Assembly: GCA_945890865.1 (NCBI GenBank)
Contig: CAMDDB010000017.1
Span: forward strand, 1-13,272
Reading direction: 5' to 3'
Length of the DNA stretch: 13,272 bases
Source: Flavobacterium psychrophilum
Lineage (GTDB): Bacteria; Bacteroidota; Bacteroidia; Flavobacteriales; Flavobacteriaceae
Under the pieces are notes generated by a model. It made no database searches. It was not told the DNA's origin and saw only the letters and a program-made list of their open reading frames with translations. Position numbers and translations under genes: made by a program. Positions 1 through 7,302 of the stretch are shown here, piece by piece. How positions within the stretch are numbered: the first letter of the stretch is position 1; each line of letters begins with the position of its first letter.

Positions 1-290
1 AGAAAAATTTCAGGATTATAGATAGAGGATTTGTAAAAATTCAGGCCAAATGCAAAGTCAAGGTTGTAGCTAAATAAGTCAACGATCTCATTGGGATTTT
101 CAAAATTTTGACTCCTTGCTAAAGTAGAGGTTAGCCAAAGGATATCGCCCACTTGATAAGTAGATTGAAGATTTTCAATAGTAATTAATTGGGGTTTTGA
201 TTTTTGTGTAACTATAGGCATGCAGGGTTCAGGTTCACACTGGAAAGCAAAAAATAATGGAGTTAGCAGAATTAATAATAATTTTTTCAT
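1..290 (-). CDS. Probable lipoprotein of unknown function, N-terminal part (runs off the left edge)
   Basis: An open frame begins with ATG at 288-290 and stays open for 96 codons to the window edge, so the C-terminus is missing. The N-terminus is a short signal sequence: two lysines, then a hydrophobic run of about 12 residues ending FFAFQC, with Cys18 as the probable lipidated cysteine. The lipobox is loose (Phe and Gln before the Cys), which is common in Bacteroidota. Acidic residues just after the cysteine (EPEP) could form part of a surface-export signal; that is inference. The mature part begins with a short loop containing a second Cys (23), followed by a segment rich in Leu, Phe, Tyr and Asn that looks like beta-strands. 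I do not recognise the family. An exact TAnnTTTG box 11 nt upstream of the ATG suggests a promoter of its own, separate from miaA 41 bp upstream. Confidence 0.72.
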   Translation of the reverse strand, partial: MKKLLLILLTPLFFAFQCEPEPCMPIVTQKSKPQLITIENLQSTYQVGDILWLTSTLARSQNFENPNEIVDLFSYNLDFAFGLNFYKSSIYNPEIF

Positions 291-301
291 TTATTTTTTT
301 T

Positions 302-309
302 CAAAAGTA
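302..309 (-). promoter_or_regulatory. Bacteroidota -7 promoter box for the lipoprotein gene
   Basis: The minus strand reads TACTTTTG, an exact match to TAnnTTTG, ending 11 nt before the lipoprotein ATG. I see no clear TTG -33 element at the usual 17-23 nt upstream, so the call rests on the -7 box and its position. Confidence 0.45.
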
Positions 310-331
310 GTTTTTTTTATTTGAGGGTACG

Positions 332-1252
332 TTACTTTATCATTAACTCTAATGATTTGATAATCACTGCTTTTTTTGTTGTAAAATCAAACCAACTCAC
401 ATTTTCAGTGCGTTTAAACCAAGTCATTTGTCGTTTGGCAAAGCGACGAGTATTCATTTTAATTTGTTCGATGGCTACTTCTAAACTGTTCTTACCTTCA
501 AAATAATCAAATAATTCTCTGTAACCCACAGTTTGTAAGGCATTTAACTGTTTGTTAGGAAACAAATCTTGGGCTTCTTGCAAAAGTCCGTCATTTAACA
601 TTAAGTCTACCCGTTCATTAATTCGTTGATATAGTACAGCTCTTTCAGCTTCTAATCCAATGAAAATAGGCGTAAAGTTTCGCTTATTTTTTCGTTTACC
701 AATGAAACTTGAGTAGGGTTTACCGGTTCCGATACATACTTCAACAAAACGTTTCATGCGTTGAGGGTTTTGCAAGGTTTGTGGGTTTTCGGATGCAATT
801 TTTGAGTAATGTTCAGGATCCAATTGTTGTAATTGTTCTTGTAAATACTTAATTCCTACAACAGCAAACTTCGCATTAATTTGAGTTCGCACCGAGGCAT
901 CAATTTCTGGAAAATCATCAAAACCTTTTACTACCGCATCTACATATAAACCCGAACCACCTACCATGATTTGAATGTTATTTTTTTGAAACAATTCGTC
1001 CAGTTTTGCTAATGCCTCTTGTTCAAAATCTCCGACTGAATACGACTCAAAAATGGATTTATTTTGAATAAAATGATGTGGCGCTGTAGCTATCTCTTTC
1101 CTACTAGGAACAGCGGTTCCAAGGGTCATTTCCTTAAAAAACTGTCTGCTGTCACACGAAATAATGTCACAACCAAAATGTTGTGCCAAGGCTATGCTCA
1201 AAGAAGTTTTTCCTATTGCAGTGGGTCCTATTATGGTGATCAGGTAATTCAA
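332..1252 (-). CDS. miaA: tRNA dimethylallyltransferase (MiaA)
   Basis: MiaA transfers a dimethylallyl group from dimethylallyl diphosphate to N6 of A37 in tRNAs that read codons starting with U; it is a cytosolic enzyme of the i6A/ms2i6A pathway. The 306-residue protein has the family P-loop GPTAIGKT at residues 9-16, the tRNA-recognition DSRQ at 34-37, the VGGSGLY motif near residue 97, and a C-terminal segment with the RQMTWFKR signature. Length is typical. The start is TTG at 1250-1252: it places the P-loop at the usual distance from the N-terminus, and no in-frame ATG lies before the P-loop. The start is 2 nt after the stop of the exonuclease/GIY-YIG gene, so translation is probably coupled to that gene. 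It is the last gene of the minus-strand run. Confidence 0.95.
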   Translation of the reverse strand: MNYLITIIGPTAIGKTSLSIALAQHFGCDIISCDSRQFFKEMTLGTAVPSRKEIATAPHHFIQNKSIFESYSVGDFEQEALAKLDELFQKNNIQIMVGGSGLYVDAVVKGFDDFPEIDASVRTQINAKFAVVGIKYLQEQLQQLDPEHYSKIASENPQTLQNPQRMKRFVEVCIGTGKPYSSFIGKRKNKRNFTPIFIGLEAERAVLYQRINERVDLMLNDGLLQEAQDLFPNKQLNALQTVGYRELFDYFEGKNSLEVAIEQIKMNTRRFAKRQMTWFKRTENVSWFDFTTKKAVIIKSLELMIK

Positions 1253-1254
1253 AA

Positions 1255-2616
1255 CTAAAAATTAATGATTTTGAATACTTTATTTTTTCGCAAATAACTT
1301 TGGATAATCGTTTTCACATCGCGGTTGTTTTGCATCGGAATGAGGATGTTTTTTAAAATATCAATATTGGTTATTTGATAATTTAATTCGTAAAAGCAAT
1401 AGCCTTTATAAACGCCATTTTCTATTAGTATAGCACTGCGTTCATCAAAAGTTCGGCCTCGATCCAGCAGCACCATATTGTTGTTTTTAAACGAATTTTC
1501 AGTTATAAATTCCTGAACACGTTCGTTGTATGTTTCAGGGGATTCTATGCCCAAACACGCTCCGTGACATTCTTTTATTTTATATTGAAAGCAACCGTTT
1601 TTTGTATCAAACAGCCCGTTTATTTTTTGACATAAATTGTGCTTTTCAGTAATTTTAAATAGCACATTTTTTCCTTCTTGCAAGCTTGTAAAGGAGGTAA
1701 TTTCTTTTTTTCGGCCATCGGCTTTTTCAACGCTTAATGCCCAATAACCTGTTGTGTTTTTGTTTAAATACAGCGCATATTGAAAAATACTTTTGCGCTG
1801 CGCTCGGTTATAAATGGGTTTGTTGATTTTAATTTCTTCGCTTTCCTTTAAAAGAGCAATCAATTCGCTACCCGTTTCTTCAAAAGTTACCGCAAATACA
1901 TCGCGTTGTATTTTTTTGCATTTACTTGTAGAGCCTGTAAAATGTTGGTTGACCCTTTTTTTGATATTTTTACTTTTACCAATATATATTAAATCGCCCT
2001 TTTCATTGTGTATGTAATAAATCCCAGTTTTTGAAGGTAAATTTTCTACGATATCCAATAATTTTGGCGACATTCCCGCCTTAATTTCGGTTTTAACGAA
2101 GCTTTTAAGAATTTCTTTTTCAAGGTCTTTTGCCATTAGCATTTTAAATAATTTTACCGTAGCTAAAGCATCTCCACTTGCTCGGTGCCGATCGGACATG
2201 GGAATTCCTAAAGCGCGCACTAATTTCCCTAGACTATAGGAAAGTTGATCTGGAATCAGTTTTTTTGCTAATTCTACCGTACATAAAGTAGGTTTTTTGA
2301 AATCATATCCCAAGCGTCTAAATTCGGTTTGCAATATGCGGTAATCAAAGGAAGCATTGTGAGCCACAACGATGCAGCCATCGGTAATTGCAATAATACG
2401 TTTGGCTACTTCATAAAATTTAGGAGCACTGCGCAACATCGCATTATTTATACCCGTTAATTTTACTACAAAAGGCTGGATGGGTTTTTCGGGATTCACC
2501 AAGCTAATGAATTGATCTACAACTTCATGGCCATCAAATTTATAGATGGCAATTTCGGTAATACCTTCTTCGTTGTATTGCCCACCAGTGGTTTCTATGT
2601 CGAGTATACAGTAAAT
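1255..2616 (-). CDS. DEDDh exonuclease fused to a UvrC/Cho-like GIY-YIG nuclease, probable ATT start
   Basis: This is a two-domain DNA-processing protein of about 453 residues. Residues 1-170 are a DnaQ-type 3'-5' exonuclease with all DEDDh motifs: D6-x-E8 in ILDIETTG, N87-x3-D91 in HNASFD, and H144-x4-D149. Residues 195-280 form a GIY-YIG endonuclease domain like the UvrC N-terminus: GIY at 198-200, YIG at 211-213, Arg near 221 and probable catalytic Glu near 251. Behind it, C329, C342, C350 and C354 match the UvrC iron-sulfur cysteine spacing. The UvrC C-terminal endonuclease and helix-hairpin-helix domains are absent. The first ATG/GTG/TTG in frame is TTG at 2500-2502, which would remove motif I; the frame is open only to 2619, so ATT at 2614-2616 (or 2617-2619) is the likely start. 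Fusions of this kind occur in other bacteria; a repair role is inferred. Confidence 0.88.
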   Translation of the reverse strand: MYCILDIETTGGQYNEEGITEIAIYKFDGHEVVDQFISLVNPEKPIQPFVVKLTGINNAMLRSAPKFYEVAKRIIAITDGCIVVAHNASFDYRILQTEFRRLGYDFKKPTLCTVELAKKLIPDQLSYSLGKLVRALGIPMSDRHRASGDALATVKLFKMLMAKDLEKEILKSFVKTEIKAGMSPKLLDIVENLPSKTGIYYIHNEKGDLIYIGKSKNIKKRVNQHFTGSTSKCKKIQRDVFAVTFEETGSELIALLKESEEIKINKPIYNRAQRKSIFQYALYLNKNTTGYWALSVEKADGRKKEITSFTSLQEGKNVLFKITEKHNLCQKINGLFDTKNGCFQYKIKECHGACLGIESPETYNERVQEFITENSFKNNNMVLLDRGRTFDERSAILIENGVYKGYCFYELNYQITNIDILKNILIPMQNNRDVKTIIQSYLRKNKVFKIINF

Positions 2617-2627
2617 AATTTAAAAGT

Positions 2628-2663
2628 TTAAGTGTTTAATAGTTTTTGAAAAGTTTTATTCAT
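2628..2663 (-). other. Possible 11-codon upstream ORF before the ATT-started exonuclease gene
   Basis: On the minus strand, ATG at 2661-2663 opens an 11-codon frame (MNKTFQKLLNT) ending in TAA at 2628-2630. The stop lies 11 nt before the proposed ATT start of the exonuclease/GIY-YIG gene, in a different frame. It directly follows three consecutive in-frame stops (TAG TAA TAG) of yggS. It could bring ribosomes to the weak start by re-initiation, or it could be chance; only its position supports a role. Confidence 0.25.
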
Positions 2664-2672
2664 TTTCTATTA

Positions 2673-3326
2673 CTAATTTCTAGTGCCAAAGATACTACTT
2701 CCAATTCGAATCATTGTACTGCCACATGAAATGGCGAGCTGGTAATCATTTGACATCCCCATTGATAGCGTTTGTAGTTCGGAGTTTGTAATTTTGAGTT
2801 TATCAAAAAGCGTTTTTAAATAGTTGAATTCTTTTTCGATTTGGTTTTGGTTATCGGTGAAAGATGCCATACCCATTAGTCCTACAATTCGGATATTTTT
2901 TAAATTTTTAAAATCGTCAGAAGTTAAAATTTTAGTCAACTCCACTTCATCTAAACCAAATTTACTTTCTTCAACAGCAATGTGAATTTGTAGTAAACAA
3001 TCTATCACTCGGTTGTTTTTTGCAGCTTCTTTATTGATTTCTTGAAGTAACTTGGTGCTATCTACTCCGTGAATTAAGGATACAAAGGGCGCAATTAGTT
3101 TTACTTTCCTAGATTGTAAGTGTCCTATGAAATGCCATTCAAAATCATTAGGAAGTGCTTGCTGCTTTTCTACTAATTCTTGTACATAATTTTCTCCAAA
3201 AATGCGCTGACCAGCAGTATATGCTTCTAATAAGTCGGCCACTGGTTTGGTTTTTGAAACCGCCACCAAAGTCACATGTGCTGGAAGTTTTGATTTTATT
3301 TGGATAAGGTTTTGTTGGATGGACAT
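2673..3326 (-). CDS. YggS/PROSC-family pyridoxal phosphate homeostasis protein
   Basis: The family binds PLP without known enzymatic activity and helps keep PLP and amino-acid/keto-acid pools balanced; it is cytosolic. The 217-residue protein is a fold-type III single-domain TIM barrel. PLP Lys25 lies in the VAVSKTKP motif, followed by the family motifs FGENYVQE near residue 44, WHFIGHLQSRK near 64, ESKFG near 116, the LSMGMSNDY motif and IRIGSSIFGTR at the C-terminus, which bind the PLP phosphate. The ATG start at 3324-3326 fits the family. It lies 23 bp after the DUF1015 gene and 56 bp before the exonuclease gene, all on the same strand, so co-transcription is likely. The gene ends with three consecutive in-frame stops. 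Confidence 0.95.
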   Translation of the reverse strand: MSIQQNLIQIKSKLPAHVTLVAVSKTKPVADLLEAYTAGQRIFGENYVQELVEKQQALPNDFEWHFIGHLQSRKVKLIAPFVSLIHGVDSTKLLQEINKEAAKNNRVIDCLLQIHIAVEESKFGLDEVELTKILTSDDFKNLKNIRIVGLMGMASFTDNQNQIEKEFNYLKTLFDKLKITNSELQTLSMGMSNDYQLAISCGSTMIRIGSSIFGTRN

Positions 3327-3349
3327 AGTATTTATATTAAAATCGAAAA

Positions 3350-4570
3350 TTACAATTCATACACCACTAATCCACTTCTAAACTTAGGTTCAATGTAGGT
3401 TGATTTTGGAGGCATAATTAAATTGTTATCGGCTAAGGCTTTGATTTCTTTGATGTCAGAAGGGTAGAGCATAAAGCCAACTTCAAATTCGCCTTCATCA
3501 ATTAATTCTTTAATTACAGCAATAGATTGTTTTCCTGGTATGTAGTCGATGCGTTCGTCGTTGCGCAAATCCTCTATTCCTAATAATGGTTGCAGAACTT
3601 TATCATACAATATTTGGGCATCTAAACTATCTAATATCGAGGATTCGTTTAGGTTTTCATGTTTGTAAAATAAGGCATAAAAACTTCCGTCTAGATACAT
3701 TCCAAATTCAAACTTATTTTGCGGTTTCCACAATTCTTGATCTTTGGTTAATATAATGAAATGGTTGGCTAATTTAGTAATAAACTCTTCTTTTGAACAG
3801 CCATTTAAATCTCTAATCAAGCGGTTGTATTCATATATTTTAACATTGCTTTCTGCCATCAAAAAACTCATGAAATACTTTAAATTTGGGTTGCCTAAGT
3901 GCTTCTCTTGTTCATATAACAATTCGGCAGAAGCTGAGCGGTGATGCCCATCGGCAATATATAAATTTGGAATTTTTTCAAAATGATCTATTAACCAATC
4001 TATTTCGGTTTGGGTATCTAGTTTCCACAACGTATGCTTTTCTTTATTAGGAGTAGCAAACGAATAAATAGGTTCGTGTTTTTTTTGTAGCGAAATAAAT
4101 GTATTGATTTCAATACTATCGGGATAGGTAATTAATACAGGTTCGGTGTTAAAATGAGTCTGATGTAAATAATCTTTGAACAATTCGACGCGATATTGCA
4201 GCGTATCTTCGTGTTTTTTTAGGAGTCCATTTTGATAATCGGCTATGGATGCACCGGCAATAATACCTGTAAATAGTTGCCCTTTGGACTGAATTTCATA
4301 GAGATAAAAAACGGGTTGCTCTTCATTAATTAGAATTTCTTCGTCTTTAAAATCTTGGTATTTATGGGCAACTCCTTTAAAGCGTTTGTCAAGTGTAATT
4401 TTTTGGGCATGTGCATAAGCAGGGTGAATGACGTGCAAAAACGAATAAGGATTAAAACTTAACCATGCGGCGAGCTCAGCCGAACTATATTCGTCATAGG
4501 TTCTACAAGTAACCAATGCTACTTTGTCGGGCGCCGGTCGAACTGCTTTAAAAGGTCTTATTTTTGCCAT
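3350..4570 (-). CDS. DUF1015 family protein
   Basis: This 406-residue protein matches the DUF1015 family in length and in its landmark motifs: the N-terminal IRPFKAVRP start, the PYSFLHV segment near 41-47, the YLYEIQ strand near 90, and the histidine-rich motif ADGHHRSASA at 206-215. No biochemical function is settled as far as I know. The DGHHR motif (207-211) recalls the phosphate- or nucleotide-binding GxHR motifs of ParB and sulfiredoxin-like folds, but that is pattern similarity, not proof. I see no signal peptide or membrane segment, so it is probably cytosolic. It lies between hbd (64-bp gap containing an inverted repeat) and yggS (23-bp gap) on the same strand. I recall members of this family near serine-biosynthesis genes in other Bacteroidota; none is visible here. 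Confidence 0.85.
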   Translation of the reverse strand: MAKIRPFKAVRPAPDKVALVTCRTYDEYSSAELAAWLSFNPYSFLHVIHPAYAHAQKITLDKRFKGVAHKYQDFKDEEILINEEQPVFYLYEIQSKGQLFTGIIAGASIADYQNGLLKKHEDTLQYRVELFKDYLHQTHFNTEPVLITYPDSIEINTFISLQKKHEPIYSFATPNKEKHTLWKLDTQTEIDWLIDHFEKIPNLYIADGHHRSASAELLYEQEKHLGNPNLKYFMSFLMAESNVKIYEYNRLIRDLNGCSKEEFITKLANHFIILTKDQELWKPQNKFEFGMYLDGSFYALFYKHENLNESSILDSLDAQILYDKVLQPLLGIEDLRNDERIDYIPGKQSIAVIKELIDEGEFEVGFMLYPSDIKEIKALADNNLIMPPKSTYIEPKFRSGLVVYEL

Positions 4571-4598
4571 TTTTATGAATGATTAGTGAATAATATGA

Positions 4599-4627
4599 AT
4601 AGTATTAGCATTTTAGCCAAATACTAT
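4599..4627 (-). repeat. Inverted repeat between hbd and the DUF1015 gene
   Basis: A perfect 8-bp inverted repeat (ATAGTATT at 4599-4606 and AATACTAT at 4620-4627) encloses a 13-nt loop, starting 7 nt after the hbd stop in the direction of transcription. No T-run follows, so it is not a standard terminator. It could be an mRNA processing or stability hairpin, or an operator. Confidence 0.4.
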
Positions 4628-4634
4628 TTACGAA

Positions 4635-5528
4635 TCACTTTTTACTGAATTGTTTCGAAACTTTTTCTGCTTTTTTACTTTCCGAATAATCGTAGAAACC
4701 TTCACCTGATTTTACGCCCAATTTTCCTGCCATTACCATATTTACCAATAAGGGGCAAGGGGCGTATTTAGGATTTTTGAAGCCGTCGTTCATAACATTT
4801 AAAATAGACAAACAAACATCAAGGCCAATAAAGTCGGCTAACTGTAAAGGGCCCATCGGATGTGCCATTCCTAATTTCATAACCGTGTCAATTTCTTGTA
4901 CACCCGCTACACCATTATATAACGTTTCTATAGACTCGTTGATCATAGGCATTAATATTCTATTAGCAACAAATCCAGGATAATCATTTACCTCGGTTGG
5001 TGTTTTTCCTAATTGTATCGATAACTCCATGATGATTTTTGTAACTTCATCAGAGGTTGAGTAGCCACGGATAATTTCTACTAATTTCATAATAGGCACC
5101 GGATTCATAAAATGCATACCAATAACACGTTCAGGATGAACTACTTGTGCGGCAATTTGTGTAATGGAAATAGAAGAAGTATTGGAAGCTAAAATTACGT
5201 TATGATCACAAAATTCACTCAATTGCTTGAAGATGTTCAGTTTTAATCCTACGTTTTCAGTAGCTGCTTCTACTACTAAATTGCAACCTACCACTCCGTC
5301 TTTGATATCGGTATAGGTAATAATGTTGCCAATAGTTTTGTGTTTTTCTTCTTCCGTTATACTGCCTTTTGCAACCATTCGATCTAGGTTGGTGGCAATA
5401 GTTGCCATTCCTTTTTCAAGTGCTTTTTCAGAAATATCTATTAATTTTACAGTAAACCCACTTTGTGCAAAAGTGTGAGCAATTCCGTTGCCCATAGTTC
5501 CTGATCCTATTACAGCTATTGTGTTCAT
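4635..5528 (-). CDS. 3-hydroxybutyryl-CoA dehydrogenase (3-hydroxyacyl-CoA dehydrogenase family)
   Basis: The enzyme interconverts 3-hydroxyacyl-CoA and 3-oxoacyl-CoA (mainly C4) with NAD(P), in fatty-acid or butanoate/phenylacetate metabolism; it is cytosolic. The 297-residue stand-alone protein has an N-terminal Rossmann domain with GSGTMGNG at 8-15, the DIS acidic turn near 31, and the catalytic set as in the family: Ser near 118 in SNTSS, His139 in MHFMNPV, Glu151 and Asn189. The C-terminal helical domain contains NRILMPMINE and HPMGPLQLADFIGLD. It lacks the enoyl-CoA hydratase half of FadB. The ATG start at 5526-5528 fits. It lies 23 bp downstream of the MocA-type oxidoreductase. The substrate (acetoacetyl-CoA or longer chains) cannot be told from the sequence; hbd, paaH and fadB are all names used for such proteins. 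Confidence 0.93.
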   Translation of the reverse strand: MNTIAVIGSGTMGNGIAHTFAQSGFTVKLIDISEKALEKGMATIATNLDRMVAKGSITEEEKHKTIGNIITYTDIKDGVVGCNLVVEAATENVGLKLNIFKQLSEFCDHNVILASNTSSISITQIAAQVVHPERVIGMHFMNPVPIMKLVEIIRGYSTSDEVTKIIMELSIQLGKTPTEVNDYPGFVANRILMPMINESIETLYNGVAGVQEIDTVMKLGMAHPMGPLQLADFIGLDVCLSILNVMNDGFKNPKYAPCPLLVNMVMAGKLGVKSGEGFYDYSESKKAEKVSKQFSKK

Positions 5529-5551
5529 GTTGTATTTTTTACAAGTTTATA

Positions 5552-6517
5552 TTATTTGTCCATTGAATCTATAATCATATAGGCTACCCTCAAGGCTTCG
5601 GTTCCATCTTCTAAAGTCACAATGGGTGTTGTGTTATTTTGAATAGCTGCTGCAAATGATTCTAACTCATCTAGAATGGCATTATTGGGATGAACCTTAG
5701 GATTGTCAAAATAAATTTGTTTTTTCACCCCTTCGGCATTTTGTAAAATCATATCAAAATCACCTGGAACTTCTGGAGCATCTTGCATGCGGACTATCTC
5801 ACAAATTTTATCTAAATAGTCTACAGAAATGTAGGCATCTTTTTGAAAAAAGCGACTTTTTCGCATGTTTTTCATTGAAATTCGACTGGCTGTTATATTT
5901 GCTACACAGCCGTTTTCAAATTCTATACGGGCATTAGTAATATCTGGAGAATCTGAAATGACACAAACACTACTGGCATTTACGGCTTTTACTTTTGATT
6001 TTACAACACTTAAAATAGCATCGATATCGTGAATCATTAAATCCAATACTACCGGAACATCGGTACCTCGAGGGTTAAATTCTGCCAATCGATGAGTTTC
6101 AATAAACATAGGTTTGTTGATTTTATCTTTTACGGCTGTAAATGCAGGATTGAATCGCTCAACGTGACCAATTTGACCTTTGACTTGGTGTTTATTGGCC
6201 AATGCCATAATTTGCTCGGCCTCTGCAACTGTTGAAGCTATTGGTTTTTCAATAAAAATATGTTTTCCGGCTTCAATAGCTTTCTTGGCACAATCAAAAT
6301 GTTGCAACGTGGGTGTAACAATATCTACAACATCAACTGCTGCTATGAGGGCTTCGATCGAGTTGAATTTTGTATAACCAAATTCTGTAGCTACGTTAGC
6401 TGCATTTTCTTCAAACGCATCGAAAAAACCAATCAATTCATATTTTTCAGATTGGTTTAATAAGCGTAAATGTATTTTTCCAAGGTGACCAGCACCTAAA
6501 ACTCCAACTTTAAGCAT
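5552..6517 (-). CDS. Gfo/Idh/MocA-family NAD(P)-dependent oxidoreductase, GnnA-like
   Basis: This is a soluble sugar or sugar-nucleotide oxidoreductase of 321 residues. It has an N-terminal Rossmann domain with GAGHLG at 8-13, the family EKP motif at 90-92 with the catalytic Lys91, and the MIHDIDA motif with His163 and Asp166 at the active site. The central part (GHVERFNP, HRLAEFNPRGTDV, the VLDLMIHDID region and the FENGCVANITASR region) resembles UDP-GlcNAc 3-dehydrogenases of the GnnA type, from memory; no gnnB-like aminotransferase is next to it, so the substrate is open. I chose the ATG at 6515-6517. A TTG six codons upstream lies inside the TAnnTTTG promoter box, so it is unlikely to be used. 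It is the first gene of the long minus-strand run, divergent from pcm. Confidence 0.92.
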   Translation of the reverse strand: MLKVGVLGAGHLGKIHLRLLNQSEKYELIGFFDAFEENAANVATEFGYTKFNSIEALIAAVDVVDIVTPTLQHFDCAKKAIEAGKHIFIEKPIASTVAEAEQIMALANKHQVKGQIGHVERFNPAFTAVKDKINKPMFIETHRLAEFNPRGTDVPVVLDLMIHDIDAILSVVKSKVKAVNASSVCVISDSPDITNARIEFENGCVANITASRISMKNMRKSRFFQKDAYISVDYLDKICEIVRMQDAPEVPGDFDMILQNAEGVKKQIYFDNPKVHPNNAILDELESFAAAIQNNTTPIVTLEDGTEALRVAYMIIDSMDK

Positions 6518-6532
6518 AGAATAAAATTTTAT

Positions 6533-6540
6533 CAAAAGTA
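6533..6540 (-). promoter_or_regulatory. Bacteroidota -7 promoter box for the minus-strand operon
   Basis: The minus strand reads TACTTTTG, matching TAnnTTTG exactly, 15 nt before the ATG of the MocA-type oxidoreductase gene. The sequence around it (TCAAAAGTA on the plus strand) is the same as in front of the lipoprotein gene at 301-309. No convincing -33 TTG is visible. Confidence 0.5.
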
Positions 6541-6604
6541 CAATTTTAGTTTAAAGTTTTAAAGTTTATGATTCGAAACTTCTCTCGTAAAGTTTCTGAA
6601 ATTT

Positions 6605-6612
6605 TACATTTG
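6605..6612 (+). promoter_or_regulatory. Bacteroidota -7 promoter box for pcm
   Basis: TACATTTG matches TAnnTTTG exactly and lies 48 nt before the TTG start of pcm, in the 143-bp divergent region between the MocA-type gene and pcm. This leader would be the longest of those seen here. No clear -33 element. Confidence 0.42.
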
Positions 6613-6660
6613 ATATTTAGAATTTTCAAGCTATTTTTACGGAATAAATTATAACTCCAA

Positions 6661-7302
6661 TTGAAAGATACTAATAAACATCAAGGACTTCGAAATCAAC
6701 TCATAAAGGTGTTGGAAGATAAAGGAATTTCCGATAATGGAGTATTGGGGGCTATAAGTAAAATTCCGCGTCATTTATTTTTAGATTCTAGTTTTGAAAA
6801 TTTTGCCTATCAAGATAAGGCGTTTCCCATTGGATCAGATCAGACGATTTCTCAGCCTTATACTGTAGCTTTTCAAAGTCAGTTATTAGCCCTAAAAAAA
6901 GGAGATAAGATTTTAGAAATAGGTACCGGAAGTGGTTATCAAACGGCTGTTTTATGTATATTAGGAGCTATAGTTTATACGGTTGAACGACAAAATAAAC
7001 TTTTTAAAAATGCATCGCGAGAGTTGCCTAAATTAGGTTACCATCCAAAAAAAATGGTATTTGGTGATGGATACAAAGGGTTGCCTGAAGCCGCTCCTTT
7101 TGATGGTATAATTGTAACTGCAGGGGCACCTGTTATACCACAACCCTTAATGGCACAATTGAAGATTGGAGGAAGGTTGGTCATTCCAGTCGGGGAAAAG
7201 GATCAAATCATGACCTTATTGATTCGTAAAAACGAAACCCAATTTGAAAAACATGAATTTGGAGATTTTAAATTTGTTCCCTTGTTAGAGCATAAAAATT
7301 AA
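6661..7302 (+). CDS. pcm: Protein-L-isoaspartate O-methyltransferase
   Basis: Pcm methylates isoaspartyl residues formed by ageing of Asn and Asp in proteins, using S-adenosylmethionine, so that they can revert to normal peptide bonds. The 213-residue protein has the family signature [12 protein letters not shown] at 56-67, the SAM-binding motif [13 protein letters not shown] at 85-96, an acidic post-I strand (YTVER), motif II around [11 protein letters not shown], and the GGRLVIPVG strand. The length is usual. The start is TTG at 6661-6663: a TAA lies three codons upstream in frame and no ATG occurs before the conserved N-terminal helices, so TTG is the only sensible choice. It is divergent from the MocA-type operon and convergent with smpB; its stop overlaps the smpB stop by 4 bp. 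Confidence 0.95.
   Translation: MKDTNKHQGLRNQLIKVLEDKGISDNGVLGAISKIPRHLFLDSSFENFAYQDKAFPIGSDQTISQPYTVAFQSQLLALKKGDKILEIGTGSGYQTAVLCILGAIVYTVERQNKLFKNASRELPKLGYHPKKMVFGDGYKGLPEAAPFDGIIVTAGAPVIPQPLMAQLKIGGRLVIPVGEKDQIMTLLIRKNETQFEKHEFGDFKFVPLLEHKN

Noticed and set aside
321..506. Plus-strand open frame over the end of miaA
   Set aside because: It is antisense to the conserved miaA C-terminus and resembles no protein I know.
6518..6535. TTG start six codons upstream for the MocA-type oxidoreductase
   Set aside because: It falls inside the probable -7 box, and the ATG at 6515-6517 gives the standard N-terminus just before the Rossmann motif.
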